64,000 nucleotides of DNA from Methanothermus fervidus DSM 2088 (lineage in GTDB: Archaea; Methanobacteriota; Methanobacteria; DSM-2088; Methanothermaceae), in NCBI GenBank assembly GCA_000166095.1, contig CP002278.1:156001-220000 (forward strand), written 5' to 3'. The notes beneath the pieces were generated by a model that made no database searches, was not told the origin of the DNA, and worked only from the letters and a program-made list of their open reading frames with translations. This document shows positions 21,077 to 30,871 of the stretch, in pieces. Both the position numbers and the translations under genes were made by a program. Position 1 is the stretch's first letter, and every line of letters starts with the position of its first letter.

Positions 21077-22552
21077 CTATATAATATCATGCTTTTGTAT
21101 CAATAGCAACTCATCAGTAGTAAGTTTTTTCCCTCTTTTGAATTTTTGATAGATTTTTTTGGCTCTTCTTTTCTCTATAAATTCTTTCTTGTTCTGGAAA
21201 CTTTTGATAATTCTTTCTCTCTCATCCTTAAGTTTCCTAATTTTTTTATTTATTTTATTTATTTTAGACATTATTTTCTCAATTTCTTCATGTTTTTTAT
21301 CTGCTTCTTTTTTGTATTTTACAAATCGTTTATGAGCATCATCAGCCTTTTCTCTCAATTTATCAACTTTTTTAAAATGTTTTAACATCTTTTCATGATA
21401 TTCCTGTGATTTTTTTGCTAGAGTTAATACCTTTTCGTGACATTCTTTAGCCTTGTTTTTGAGCTTATGTGCCTCTTCTTTAATTTTTTCATTTTTTCTA
21501 ATTTTTTTTAATTTTTTTCCCAATTCACCAACCTTTTCAATTAGCTCGTTTTCCTTTTGAATACTTAGAACTCCAGTCTCTATTTTATTTTCAATTCGTT
21601 TTATTTCTGCCATAATTTTCCTTTTTTCTCTGTTAATTGGATCCCATTTTAATTTCTTAGATTTTTCTATGAACTCTGACCTTAAATTTTTATATTTTTT
21701 TACTTTTTCGTTGATTTTATCTCTTTTTTCTCTATAATCCAATGCCAATTTTAAATTTTCCTGAACTTTTCTATTTAATTCATTTCTAATTTTCCTATAT
21801 TTTCTAGCTTTTGAATTAAATTTATTCCTCTCTTTAATTAATATAGCTTTCTTTTTTTCGTATTTTGTCTTTTTATCGATTACTTTATCTAATTCTTTCT
21901 CCAAAATTTCTAAGTCTTTATTATTTACATTATCTACAATCGGAATTATTTTACGAAGATCTTTCTCATTAATAACGACGTCTGCAATTTTTTTAACTAT
22001 TGGTTTTGCGTTAAAAGCTATTCCTACCTTAACAGCCTCTAAAATAGGCATGTCGTTGGCACCATCTCCAACAGCGATACATTCATCAAAACTAATGTTT
22101 TCTTTTTTTAATAGTTTACATAAAACATCATATTTTGATCCTTTTACTAGAGGACCACTTACTTCCCCTGTTAAAACACCATTTTTCACATGTAATTTAT
22201 TAGACACTACATAGTCAATTCCCAATTTTTTCTTTATTTCTTCTGCTACAATATCAAAGCCACCAGTTATTGTAACTACTTTACAACCTCTAGCTTTTAA
22301 CTCTTCAATTGTTTCCTTTGCCCCGTTCATTAATGGAAGTTTTTTTGCAAGAGATTTGATATCTTTAATTGGAATACCTTTAAGAAGTTTAACTCTTTTC
22401 TTTATAGAACTTTCAAAATCTAATTCTCCTTCCATCGCTTTTTTCGTGATTTCACTTATTTCTTCCTTTAAATTTTTTAGTTTGGCAATTTCATCTATAC
22501 TCTCACAATCTAAAAGAACATTATCAAGATCAAAAATTACCATCTTTATCAA
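21077..22552 (-). CDS. HAD phosphatase (SerB-like) fused to a long coiled-coil domain
   Basis: 491 aa. Residues 1-210 are a HAD phosphatase with nucleophile motif VIFDLDNVLLD, TITGG (motif II) and AVGDGANDMPIL (motif IV), closest to phosphoserine phosphatase SerB. From about 215 to the end is a highly charged Lys/Glu-rich coiled coil of about 270 residues with no recognised domain. The start is TTG with GGTGATAGT upstream. Methanothermobacter has, as I recall, a similar protein beside TBP. The phosphatase part may serve serine synthesis; the tail's purpose is unknown and its presence argues for scaffolding or RNA/protein binding. Confidence 0.85.
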   Translation of the reverse strand: MIKMVIFDLDNVLLDCESIDEIAKLKNLKEEISEITKKAMEGELDFESSIKKRVKLLKGIPIKDIKSLAKKLPLMNGAKETIEELKARGCKVVTITGGFDIVAEEIKKKLGIDYVVSNKLHVKNGVLTGEVSGPLVKGSKYDVLCKLLKKENISFDECIAVGDGANDMPILEAVKVGIAFNAKPIVKKIADVVINEKDLRKIIPIVDNVNNKDLEILEKELDKVIDKKTKYEKKKAILIKERNKFNSKARKYRKIRNELNRKVQENLKLALDYREKRDKINEKVKKYKNLRSEFIEKSKKLKWDPINREKRKIMAEIKRIENKIETGVLSIQKENELIEKVGELGKKLKKIRKNEKIKEEAHKLKNKAKECHEKVLTLAKKSQEYHEKMLKHFKKVDKLREKADDAHKRFVKYKKEADKKHEEIEKIMSKINKINKKIRKLKDERERIIKSFQNKKEFIEKRRAKKIYQKFKRGKKLTTDELLLIQKHDII

Positions 22553-22563
22553 ACTATCACCAG

Positions 22564-23115
22564 TTAAATCAAGTTTAACTCTTTTAAACGTTCTTTAGTT
22601 TTTTTAACACCTAATTTTGCATCTTTCGGGTCTCTTGCCCCAGTACAAACAACTTTTCCAGATCCAAATAAAAGCAATACAACCTTTGGCTTATCAAGTC
22701 GATACACTAACCCTGGAAATTGTTCAGGTTCGTATTCTGTATTTTCCAATGTCATCGCAATCTCATCTAAATTTAATGGTTTAGAAAGATTAGCAGAGGC
22801 AACTATGTTTTGTATTTTTATTTCATAATCTTCAGGGATGTCAGGGTCAACTTCTCTTATTTTATTAACAGTTGTTTTAATAGCCTTTATTGAATCTTCA
22901 ACTGATTTTGCACCAGTGCATACAAGTTTTCCAGATCCAAATATCAATGCTGCAGTTTTTGGCTTATCAAGCTTATATACTAGTCCTGGAAATTGTTTTC
23001 TATTGAAATTGACACTTTTAAGAGCTTTAGAAATTTTTGATAAATCTATAGGTCTTCCTAATGTTGCGGATGCTACTATGTTTTCTATTTCAATCTCTAA
23101 ATCGTTTTCACCCAC
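22564..23115 (-). CDS. tbp: TATA-box-binding protein (TBP)
   Basis: General transcription factor, 183 aa, made of two direct repeats of about 90 residues. Each repeat has IENIVASA(T/N)L, FPGLVYKLDKPK (or YRLDKPK) and FGSGK(L/V)VCTGA. GTG start with GGGGGT upstream. A TATA-like element lies about 40 nt upstream on the reverse strand. First gene of a long leftward run that includes ribosomal proteins, topA and ftsY. Confidence 0.97.
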   Translation of the reverse strand: MGENDLEIEIENIVASATLGRPIDLSKISKALKSVNFNRKQFPGLVYKLDKPKTAALIFGSGKLVCTGAKSVEDSIKAIKTTVNKIREVDPDIPEDYEIKIQNIVASANLSKPLNLDEIAMTLENTEYEPEQFPGLVYRLDKPKVVLLLFGSGKVVCTGARDPKDAKLGVKKTKERLKELNLI

Positions 23116-23150
23116 TTAATCTACCCCCTTAGCAATGTTAACAGATAAAA

Positions 23151-23163
23151 GATATATTTATAA
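23151..23163 (-). promoter_or_regulatory. tbp: Probable TATA element for the TBP-led gene run
   Basis: The reverse strand reads TTATAAATATAT about 36-48 nt before the GTG start, an appropriate distance for a short leader. It is the only good TATA-like match between tbp and rpa on that strand. Confidence 0.45.
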
Positions 23164-23309
23164 CTTTGACTACTTAAAAAATATAATTGACTGACATGAT
23201 GGAAACAAATTTAAGAGTTTTTAAATCCCATTGACAGTCCATTACACAGTAATTTACACAATAGATTTTTGTTATTTATGTCCCAGTGTTATGTGCAGGA
23301 GGCCAAACT

Positions 23310-25685
23310 TTGAATAAAAAATTAAGAGAAAAATACGAAAAAATTAAAGACAAAATATCAGAAGAAGAATTTTTAGAACTGATAGAAAAAAAGAAAAAAG
23401 AATTTGAAGATATTAGATTTATGAAAGATAGTAACGACGAAGAAATAGCTGAATTGGTAGTAAGTGAATTTTTAGAGGGAAAAAACGAATATTTATCTGA
23501 TAAAGAAGAATTTGCGATGGATAAAATATCTAAAATTGAAGAAGGTGCTGAAAATTTGACAGTTAAAGGTAGAGTAATGAGAATATCAAATCCTAGGAAG
23601 TTTGTAGATCAAAGAGGTAAAGAAGGTAAGGTAGCAAACGTATTATTAGCAGATGATACAGGAGAAATTAGAGCTGTATTTTGGACAGAAAATATTCCTT
23701 TACTTGAGAAAATAAATGAAGGAGACATAATTGAAATAAAAGGTGTTGAAGCTAAAAGAGGGTTTGGTGGTAGAAAAGAAGTACATTTACAGCCAAGATC
23801 AGAAATAAAAAAATTAAAAGCAGAAGAATATCCAGAATTTCCTGAATATGAGGAAAAATTCATAAAAATCGGTGAAATTACTGGAGATCAATCAGAAGTC
23901 AATGTTATGGGACGTATAGTACATATATCTCCTATAAGGACATATAAACGGGATGGTAAAGAAGGAAAAATGGCAGCAATAAAATTAAAAGATGATAGTG
24001 GTGAGATAAGATATTTACTTTGGAATAGGGACGTAGATATAATCAATGATTTAAAACTTAAAGAAGGAGACGCTGTGAAAATACTTGGAGCTCAAGTTAG
24101 AGAACGAGATGATGAAATTTATTTAAGTCATGGTGGTTTGAGTAGAATAGAAAAAGGTGATTATGACGTACCCAAATTTAAACCTAAAGTACATAAAATT
24201 GGAGAGCTCCATGGTGAAGAACGTGATGTAACTGTAATTGGATTGGTTACAAAAGTCCAAGATATTGTTAAATTTGAAAGACCCGATGGAACAAAAGGAG
24301 CTGTAAAATCAATTAAAATAAAGGATGATACTGGATCTACATATGTAAAACTTTGGGGAGAAGATGCAAAATTAAAAATTAATAAAGGAGATGTAATTAA
24401 AGTAGTTGGAGGAAATGTTGTATTTGATGACTTTACATCTTCCTATTGTATAAATACAAATTGGAACACTAGGATAGAAATTAACCCTGAAAATATAAGT
24501 AATGAATTATCAAATCTTTTAAAAGAATATAAAAATGAATTAAAACCAAAGAAAATAGGTACAATATTAGAAATGGATAGTGAAGAAGGTGAAGAAGTAG
24601 ATGTACTAGGTAGGGTTATAAGTGTAAGTGAACCTCGTGAATTTCAAAGAGATGACGGTATTGGTATAGTGAGATCTGTGGAAATAGCTGATGAAACTGG
24701 AATTATAAGAGCTTCATTTTGGGATGATAAAGCCTCTGAAAAGATAGATATAGGTGATGTACTACAAATAGAAAATGCGCGTATTAGAATAGGAAGTTAT
24801 GGTGTTGAATTAAGTGTTGGAAAAACATCTCGAGTCATTCGAAAAGAAAATACGGCAGTTCCATCTCTTGAGGAACTTGAGAAAAAGATTTTTGTAACAA
24901 AAAATATAAAAGATCTTGAAAGAGATGATAGGCACATAAAAATTATTGGACGTATTATTGATATTGGCGAAATTGCTGAAAATCAAAGAGAAGATGGTTC
25001 AATTATCAAGTTTAGAAGAATGGAAGTTGCAGATAAAACAGGTACAATCGAAGTTTCACTTTGGGATGATAAATATAATCTACCACTCGACATTGGAAAT
25101 GTAGTTGAAATTTATAATCCAAGAGTTGTTTTAAGAAATGAAAGGTTGGAATTAAGAGTAGGTAGGTCATCAGAAATAAAAGTATTGAAAAATGCAAAGG
25201 ATATTCCAAAACTTGAAGAACTGGTGGATTTACATTGGCCAAAAAAAGATATTAAGGATTTAGAACCTGGAGATAGGAACGTAAGAATAACTGGGAAAAT
25301 TGTAGAAATTTCAGGTAGTAGACCAATATCCTACCGTTGTCCAAATTGTCATGAACGTATAGATATAACTGAAGAATCTGTATGTAATTTCTGTGGTGAA
25401 CCAATCGATGAACCAGAACATTTACTAGTGATACCTGCTAAGCTTGTCAATGACACTGGAGAAATACGTGTGGTATTTTTCAGGAGAGAGGCTGAAGAAT
25501 TGATTGAGATGAAAACTGAAGAAATTGTCGAAATAATCAACGAAGTTGGAGAAGAAAATGCATTAGAAGATAGAATTAAAAGTTTTGAAGGAATAGACGT
25601 AACTCTTTTGGGATATGTGAGTGCAGATGAATATACTGGAGAACTCACGTTCATTCCCCGAAAAATAATTAAAAAGGAACTATAA
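23310..25685 (+). CDS. rpa: Replication protein A (multi-OB-fold ssDNA-binding protein)
   Basis: 791-aa single-stranded-DNA-binding protein for replication and repair. An N-terminal helical region is followed by five clear OB-fold units, each with a pattern like VxGRVxxIS...DDTGEIRxxFW (about residues 85, 200, 305, 425 and 545). A sixth OB at about 660 has an inserted zinc finger, CPNCHERI and CNFCG. AGGAGG 7 nt before the TTG at 23310 fixes the start; the frame extends 8 codons further upstream to a GTG without support. radA follows 15 nt later, so the pair forms a recombination/replication unit. Confidence 0.92.
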   Translation: MNKKLREKYEKIKDKISEEEFLELIEKKKKEFEDIRFMKDSNDEEIAELVVSEFLEGKNEYLSDKEEFAMDKISKIEEGAENLTVKGRVMRISNPRKFVDQRGKEGKVANVLLADDTGEIRAVFWTENIPLLEKINEGDIIEIKGVEAKRGFGGRKEVHLQPRSEIKKLKAEEYPEFPEYEEKFIKIGEITGDQSEVNVMGRIVHISPIRTYKRDGKEGKMAAIKLKDDSGEIRYLLWNRDVDIINDLKLKEGDAVKILGAQVRERDDEIYLSHGGLSRIEKGDYDVPKFKPKVHKIGELHGEERDVTVIGLVTKVQDIVKFERPDGTKGAVKSIKIKDDTGSTYVKLWGEDAKLKINKGDVIKVVGGNVVFDDFTSSYCINTNWNTRIEINPENISNELSNLLKEYKNELKPKKIGTILEMDSEEGEEVDVLGRVISVSEPREFQRDDGIGIVRSVEIADETGIIRASFWDDKASEKIDIGDVLQIENARIRIGSYGVELSVGKTSRVIRKENTAVPSLEELEKKIFVTKNIKDLERDDRHIKIIGRIIDIGEIAENQREDGSIIKFRRMEVADKTGTIEVSLWDDKYNLPLDIGNVVEIYNPRVVLRNERLELRVGRSSEIKVLKNAKDIPKLEELVDLHWPKKDIKDLEPGDRNVRITGKIVEISGSRPISYRCPNCHERIDITEESVCNFCGEPIDEPEHLLVIPAKLVNDTGEIRVVFFRREAEELIEMKTEEIVEIINEVGEENALEDRIKSFEGIDVTLLGYVSADEYTGELTFIPRKIIKKEL

Positions 25686-25700
25686 TATAAGGAGATAAAA

Positions 25701-26636
25701 ATGACAGAGTTAGAAAATTTACCTAACGTGGGTCAAAAAACTGCCAAAAAATTACGCGATGCTGGATTTGGAGACATAATGAGAATAGCTACTGCAACTC
25801 CAAAAGAATTGGCAGTGAAAGCTGAAATTGGTGAAGGAATAGCAGAAAAAATAATTGCAGCCGCTAGAAAAATAGAAAAAATAGATTTTGAAACAGCATT
25901 GGATGTTGTAGAAAGGCGAAAAAATGTTGGTAGGATTACCACAGGTAGTAAAGCATTAGATGATTTAATAGGTGGTGGAATAGAAACGCAATCTATAACT
26001 GAGGTGTTTGGCGAGTTTGGATCAGGTAAAAGTCAGCTTGCTCATGAATTGGCAGTAACTGTACAATTACCTATTGAAAAGGGTGGATTAGAAGCAGAAG
26101 CCGTGTTTATTGACACTGAAAATACTTTTAGGCCTGAAAGAATTGAGCAAATTGCCAAACATTTTAAATTAGATACTAAAAAAGTATTGAAAAATATTTA
26201 TGTGGCGCGAGCATTCAATTCAAGTCATCAAATTTTGATGGCTGAAAAAGTAAATGATCTTATCCAAGAAGGTAAAAATATAAGATTAGTAATTGTGGAT
26301 TCCCTGACATCCCATTTCAGAGCTGAGTATGTAGGTAGAGAAGCTTTAGCTACAAGACAGCAAAAATTAAACCAACATTTACACACTTTACAAAATTTGG
26401 CTACTACATATAATATAGCTGTTTTTGTAACTAACCAAGTCCAGGCAAGGCCTGATGCATTTTTCGGAAGTCCAACTAAGGCTATTGGTGGGCATGTGTT
26501 AGGACATGCAGCAACATATAGGATATGGCTTAAAAAAGGAGCTGCCGGAAAAAGGATAGCAAGACTTGTTGATAGTCCATACCTTCCAGAAGGTGAATGT
26601 GTATTCAAAATAACTGAGGAAGGAATTGTAGATTAA
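25701..26636 (+). CDS. radA: DNA repair and recombination protein RadA
   Basis: RecA/Rad51-family recombinase, 311 aa. N-terminal helix-hairpin-helix domain ([16 protein letters not shown]). Walker A is GEFGSGKSQ near residue 107, Walker [13 protein letters not shown], and the L2/ATP-cap region [11 protein letters not shown] and [14 protein letters not shown] follow. No intein. AAGGAGAT precedes the ATG. Immediately downstream of rpa. Confidence 0.97.
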   Translation: MTELENLPNVGQKTAKKLRDAGFGDIMRIATATPKELAVKAEIGEGIAEKIIAAARKIEKIDFETALDVVERRKNVGRITTGSKALDDLIGGGIETQSITEVFGEFGSGKSQLAHELAVTVQLPIEKGGLEAEAVFIDTENTFRPERIEQIAKHFKLDTKKVLKNIYVARAFNSSHQILMAEKVNDLIQEGKNIRLVIVDSLTSHFRAEYVGREALATRQQKLNQHLHTLQNLATTYNIAVFVTNQVQARPDAFFGSPTKAIGGHVLGHAATYRIWLKKGAAGKRIARLVDSPYLPEGECVFKITEEGIVD

Positions 26637-26658
26637 TTAATTTTTTTCTTTTTTTGGT
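26636..26658 (+). terminator. T-rich terminator after radA
   Basis: A pyrimidine tract with two runs of seven T begins right after the radA stop codon. Oligo-T tracts are the usual archaeal intrinsic termination signal. The next gene's ribosome binding site (GGTGA) follows directly. Confidence 0.45.
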
Positions 26659-26664
26659 GAATTT

Positions 26665-27576
26665 ATGGGATCAACTGAAACAATAATTTCGATAATTTTA
26701 GTCATTGGTATTGGATATTTTGCAAGACGTTTAAATTTATTAAAAACAGAAGATTCTACAATTCTAAACAAGATAGTAGTTAACTTAGCAATACCTTCAT
26801 TGATTTTTATTTCAATTTATAAAAGTAAGTTTGATATTTTTAATTTATTACCTTTAACTTTAGTCTCACTTTTTATAACATTTGTTACAGGGAGTATTGC
26901 TTTTTTATGGTGTAAATTACGGCGTCAAAATAAAAAAGATCTGTGGAGTATCGTAGTACCATCTGGACTTGTAAATTCTGGGTTTTTAGGATATCCTATT
27001 GTTTTAGGAGTTTATGGGATTACAGGTCTACTAAGAGCAATATTTTATGATATGGGATCTGTTTTGTCTTTCATAATTTTTGGAATAATACTTGGCATGA
27101 TATTTAGCAATGAAAAAATAAATTTAAGAAGTGTTTTTAAACATGTTACTTCATTTCCACCATTAATCGCAATGATTTTAGGTGTAATTGCAAATCTAAC
27201 ACATTTAAAAATTTATTCACCATTACTTGATACATTACATTATCTTGGCAATGCTACAGTTCCTCTTATAATGTTATCTTTAGGTTTGTCACTTAAATTT
27301 CACAGGATAAATAAATACAAAGGTAACATTACTTTCGTAAGTTTATTAAGATTATTATTCTCACCTCTTTTAGCCACATTTCTGACAAATCTTCTGGGAA
27401 TATATGGATTAGAAAAAAAAGTTTTGATTGTTGAAAGTGCAATGCCGTCAGCAATGTTAAGTATTGTATTATCTGTTAGGTATAGACTTAATCCAGAACT
27501 GACTGCTATTTGTGTCTTTACAACAACGTTATTAAGCCTTATTACAATCCCCTTTGTAATTTTTTTACTAAAATGA
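26665..27576 (+). CDS. AEC-family permease (auxin efflux carrier/malate permease-like)
   Basis: 303-aa integral membrane protein with about ten hydrophobic segments in two halves of five. The motif NKIVVNLAIPSLIFISI near residue 33 and the second-half NATVPLIMLSLGLSL are typical of the AEC transporter family (PF03547). Substrates of archaeal members are not established; organic anions are likely by family. GGTGA precedes the ATG. It sits alone between radA and hdrA. Confidence 0.82.
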   Translation: MGSTETIISIILVIGIGYFARRLNLLKTEDSTILNKIVVNLAIPSLIFISIYKSKFDIFNLLPLTLVSLFITFVTGSIAFLWCKLRRQNKKDLWSIVVPSGLVNSGFLGYPIVLGVYGITGLLRAIFYDMGSVLSFIIFGIILGMIFSNEKINLRSVFKHVTSFPPLIAMILGVIANLTHLKIYSPLLDTLHYLGNATVPLIMLSLGLSLKFHRINKYKGNITFVSLLRLLFSPLLATFLTNLLGIYGLEKKVLIVESAMPSAMLSIVLSVRYRLNPELTAICVFTTTLLSLITIPFVIFLLK

Positions 27577-27600
27577 ACACTTTTAAACGATCGATCCAAA

Positions 27601-27608
27601 CTTATATA
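27601..27608 (+). promoter_or_regulatory. hdrA: Box A promoter for hdrA
   Basis: CTTATATA preceded by an A-rich BRE-like CCAAA. It lies about 90 nt before the hdrA ATG, predicting a 5' leader of about 65 nt. Confidence 0.65.
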
Positions 27609-27645
27609 TTTAATTCTTAAGAAAAAATGGAAAATTTTATTTATG

Positions 27646-27655
27646 ATGACGTCAT
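27646..27655 (+). promoter_or_regulatory. Perfect palindrome in the hdrA leader
   Basis: ATGACGTCAT is a perfect 10-bp inverted repeat about 40 nt downstream of the hdrA TATA box, inside the predicted 5' leader. It could be an operator or chance; no known methanogen operator is recognised. Confidence 0.3.
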
Positions 27656-27692
27656 AATCATCCACAAAAATAACTATTATTTGGTGATTTTT

Positions 27693-29672
27693 ATGGCTGA
27701 GAAAAAATCAGAAGAACCAAGAGTTGGTGTATATATCTGCCATTGTGGTGTAAATATTGCAGGTGTAATCGATGTAAAAGCTGTTCGAGAATATGCAGAA
27801 ACACTTCCAAATGTTGTAGTTGCTAGGGATTATAAGTATTACTGCTCTGACCCAGGGCAAGAGGAGATACAGAGAGATATTAAAGAATTAGGAGTAAATA
27901 GGGTTGTGGTTGCAGCTTGCTCACCTCGTCTTCATGAACCTACATTTAGAAGATGTGTAGAAGAAGCTGGATTGAATCCATTCCTATTTGAGTTTGCAAA
28001 TATAAGAGAACAAGATTCTTGGGTACATATGGATGATCCAGAAGCTGCTACAGAAAAAGCCAAAGATTTAGTCAGAATGGCAGTTGCAAAGGCAAGATTG
28101 TTAGAACCTCTTGAATTTGAGAAAGTTCCAGTCACAAGAAAAGCGATGGTCATAGGTGGTGGAGTAGCAGGCATACAAGCAGCTTTAGATTTAGCTGATA
28201 TGGGATATAAAGTATATTTAGTTGAAAAGAAACCTACCATTGGAGGAAGAATGGCACAGTTAGACAAGACATTCCCAACTTTGGATTGTTCAATTTGTAT
28301 TTTAGCACCTAAAATGGTGGATGTTGGAAAGCATGAAAATATAGAATTGATAAGTTATGCAGAAGTAAAGAAGGTTGATGGTTACGTAGGTAACTTTAAA
28401 GTAACAGTTGAAAAGAAACCAAGATATGTAGATGAAGATTTATGTACGGGTTGTGGATCCTGCATAGAAGTATGTCCTATAGAAGTTCCAAATTATTTTG
28501 ATGAAGGAATGGGAATGAGCAAAGCTATATATATCCCATTCCCACAAGCAGTGCCTCTTTGTGCAACCATTAACAAAGACTACTGTATTGAGTGTAATCT
28601 GTGTGACCAAGTTTGTGAAAGAGGCGCTATAAAGCATGATCAAAAACCAGAAGAAATTGAACTTGAAGTAGGAACAATAATAGTTGCTACCGGTTATGAT
28701 CCATATGATCCTAGCGAGAAATATGAGTATGGATATGGAGTGTATGACAACGTAATAACAAGTATTGAGCTTGAAAGATTGATAAACGCATCAGGTCCAA
28801 CTGAAGGTAAAGTTGTAAGACCTTCTGATGGCAAAAAACCAAAGAGAGTTGCATTCATTCATTGTGTAGGATCTAGGGATGAAAAAGTTGGTAATCCATA
28901 TTGTTCAAGAGTTTGTTGTATGTATGCAATGAAAAATGCACAATTAATAAAAGAGAAAAAACCAGATACAGAAATTACATGTTATTACATGGATATACGA
29001 GCATTTGGTAAAGGATTTGAAGAATTCTATAAACGTTCACAAGAGAAATATGGTATAAAATTCATTAGAGGACGACCAGCAGAAATAATAGAAAACCCTG
29101 ATAAAACTTTAACAATAAGAGCCGAAGATACTCTACTTGGAAAAACAACTGAATATACATATGATCTAGTTGTACTTTGTGTAGGACTTGTACCACCTGA
29201 AGGAATTGAAGAATTAAGACAGACATTAGGATTATCAAAGTCTCCAGACGGATTCTTTATGGAAGCACATCCAAAATTAAGACCAGTTGATACACACACT
29301 GATGGTATATATCTTGCAGGTGTTGCACAAGGTCCAAAAGATATTCCCGATGCTGTAGCTCAGGCATCAGGTGCAGCATCAAGAGCTGCCATTCCAATGT
29401 CTAAAGGAGAAGTTTTAATTGAGCCAATCGTTGCCACTGTAAATGAAGATATTTGTGGTGGATGTGGAGTTTGTGTGGAGTTGTGTCCATTTGGAGCAAT
29501 TGAATTAAAAGAAGGAAAGGCACATGTAACCGTAGCTTTATGTAAAGGATGCGGAACATGTGCAGCAGCATGTCCATCTGGAGCAATGGATCAGAAACAT
29601 TTCAGAACACAACAAATAATGGCACAGATCGAGGCTGCATTAGGAGGAACGGGAGAAGTCACTGGAAAATAA
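27693..29672 (+). CDS. hdrA: CoB-CoM heterodisulfide reductase subunit A
   Basis: Flavin and iron-sulfur subunit of the cytoplasmic HdrABC-MvhADG electron-bifurcating complex. 659 aa, the expected HdrA length. The N-terminal segment has [12 protein letters not shown]. The FAD-binding fold [17 protein letters not shown] lies near residue 152. Iron-sulfur cysteine clusters are [12 protein letters not shown] and [11 protein letters not shown] in the middle and [12 protein letters not shown] plus [12 protein letters not shown] at the C-terminus. The frame is open 22 codons upstream, but GGTGAT fits the ATG at 27693. hdrB, hdrC and mvh are not in the window. Confidence 0.97.
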   Translation: MAEKKSEEPRVGVYICHCGVNIAGVIDVKAVREYAETLPNVVVARDYKYYCSDPGQEEIQRDIKELGVNRVVVAACSPRLHEPTFRRCVEEAGLNPFLFEFANIREQDSWVHMDDPEAATEKAKDLVRMAVAKARLLEPLEFEKVPVTRKAMVIGGGVAGIQAALDLADMGYKVYLVEKKPTIGGRMAQLDKTFPTLDCSICILAPKMVDVGKHENIELISYAEVKKVDGYVGNFKVTVEKKPRYVDEDLCTGCGSCIEVCPIEVPNYFDEGMGMSKAIYIPFPQAVPLCATINKDYCIECNLCDQVCERGAIKHDQKPEEIELEVGTIIVATGYDPYDPSEKYEYGYGVYDNVITSIELERLINASGPTEGKVVRPSDGKKPKRVAFIHCVGSRDEKVGNPYCSRVCCMYAMKNAQLIKEKKPDTEITCYYMDIRAFGKGFEEFYKRSQEKYGIKFIRGRPAEIIENPDKTLTIRAEDTLLGKTTEYTYDLVVLCVGLVPPEGIEELRQTLGLSKSPDGFFMEAHPKLRPVDTHTDGIYLAGVAQGPKDIPDAVAQASGAASRAAIPMSKGEVLIEPIVATVNEDICGGCGVCVELCPFGAIELKEGKAHVTVALCKGCGTCAAACPSGAMDQKHFRTQQIMAQIEAALGGTGEVTGK

Positions 29673-29697
29673 TTTTTTCCTTCCTTTTTTATTTTTT
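29669..29697 (+). terminator. T-rich terminator after hdrA
   Basis: Three closely spaced T runs of at least six follow the hdrA stop codon, before the DUF169 gene's GAGGTAA ribosome binding site. Confidence 0.45.
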
Positions 29698-29708
29698 GAG
29701 GTAATTTT

Positions 29709-30380
29709 ATGGAAATTGAGAAATTTACAGAACTTTTGGATTTGAAAAAGACTCCTGTTGCAATAGCCTGGTCAACGAAAAAACCAGAAAATATTAAAAG
29801 AGGAGAAAAATCTAGATTTTGTGAAAAAATAGATAAAGTATTAGAAGGTGAGATATTTTATTCAACATCTGAAGATGAGGAATGTTTCGGAGGAGGAAAA
29901 TACACAGGCATGAAAGATCCTAAAAAATTTCCAAAAGAAATTAGGAGTGGAGAATTCCTTGTTAAACTAGGAGTCCATAAAAGTGTCCAAGCTGTGCAAA
30001 AATCCTGGTATAAAAATATTGCAATTGAATATGGTATTTTTTCTTACATTTTGTTTGCACCATTAAATAAAGCAAAATTTAAGCCAGATGTAGTGATTGT
30101 TATATGCAATGCAACACAGGCTATGAAATTATTACATGCCAGTGAATATGATGGTATTTCAACTGCAAAAGGTGCTGGAGCAAGTCCAATTTGTAGTGCT
30201 ATGGCTGCCCTACCATACCTCACAGGAAAAATTGTATATGGTTTTGCTGATATAGGATCAAGAAAACACATGAAAAATCTAGATGATAAAGATGTTATGG
30301 TTGCAATTCCTTATTCTCAGGTTGAAAGAATAATTCAAAATCTTGAAGAAATGAAAGATAAACCTATTTTTGTTGGCTAA
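29709..30380 (+). CDS. DUF169 family protein
   Basis: 223 aa, soluble, no signal peptide. The N-terminal LLDLKKTPVAIAW and the central GISTAKGAGASPICSAMAALPYLTGK and closing VAIPYSQVERI match DUF169 (PF02596), common in methanogens and sulfate reducers but without an assigned reaction. Several cysteines (FCEK, EECFGGG, ICNAT, PICSA) could bind metal or sulfur. GAGGTAA precedes the ATG. Its 3' end overlaps the convergent UGSC gene by 17 nt. Confidence 0.8.
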   Translation: MEIEKFTELLDLKKTPVAIAWSTKKPENIKRGEKSRFCEKIDKVLEGEIFYSTSEDEECFGGGKYTGMKDPKKFPKEIRSGEFLVKLGVHKSVQAVQKSWYKNIAIEYGIFSYILFAPLNKAKFKPDVVIVICNATQAMKLLHASEYDGISTAKGAGASPICSAMAALPYLTGKIVYGFADIGSRKHMKNLDDKDVMVAIPYSQVERIIQNLEEMKDKPIFVG

Positions 30381-30861
30381 TTAATTTATTTAATTTTGGA
30401 ATAATCTTTTTTACTTCTTTTTTAATTTCTTCTTTCTTCTTCCCAGCTATAGGATGTGGAATATCTAATATTCTTAAATTTTTTGCACCATAAGCTTTAG
30501 CCAAATTTTCAGCAAAATTTTTAAATTTACTTGAACAAATTGATATTGTTGGTATTCCTCTTTTTTCTAACTTTATTGCATCTAAAATCAGCCATGTTGT
30601 ACATGACCCACAATCACCAACTGCTAATATGCAAAGATCACCCTTTTCCATGTTTTTAATCTGTTTTTCGTTTGCAGGAGCACCAGCAGGTTTTCTAACC
30701 CATAATGTCTTTTTCACTTCTAAAAATTTTTCTATTGTCTTTAATATGATATCTGCATTTGGTTTTGTATTATCTACCAAAGAAACAGTATTTACATTCG
30801 ATATTTCATTGATTTTAACAGTTTTCATTGCACTTTCTGCAAGTGGATCTAAAATTTCCAT
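30364..30861 (-). CDS. UGSC-family protein, cysteine form
   Basis: 165 aa. The core GDCGSCTTWLILDAIKLEKRG contains CGSC, the cysteine version of the UGSC motif that names this family (selenocysteine in some members). The N-terminus LDPLAESA and IPHPIAGKKKEEI are also family-like. Function is not established; the CxxC-like motif with an upstream Asp suggests redox or sulfur chemistry. It is the last gene of the leftward unit beginning with the DtxR regulator. Confidence 0.75.
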   Translation of the reverse strand: MEILDPLAESAMKTVKINEISNVNTVSLVDNTKPNADIILKTIEKFLEVKKTLWVRKPAGAPANEKQIKNMEKGDLCILAVGDCGSCTTWLILDAIKLEKRGIPTISICSSKFKNFAENLAKAYGAKNLRILDIPHPIAGKKKEEIKKEVKKIIPKLNKLISQQK

Positions 30862-30871
30862 ATTTTCACCT

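Noticed and set aside
27643-27660. Possible C/D-box small RNA (ATGATGA) upstream of hdrA
   Set aside because: A C-box-like sequence is present but no D box CTGA or second box pair occurs at a suitable distance.
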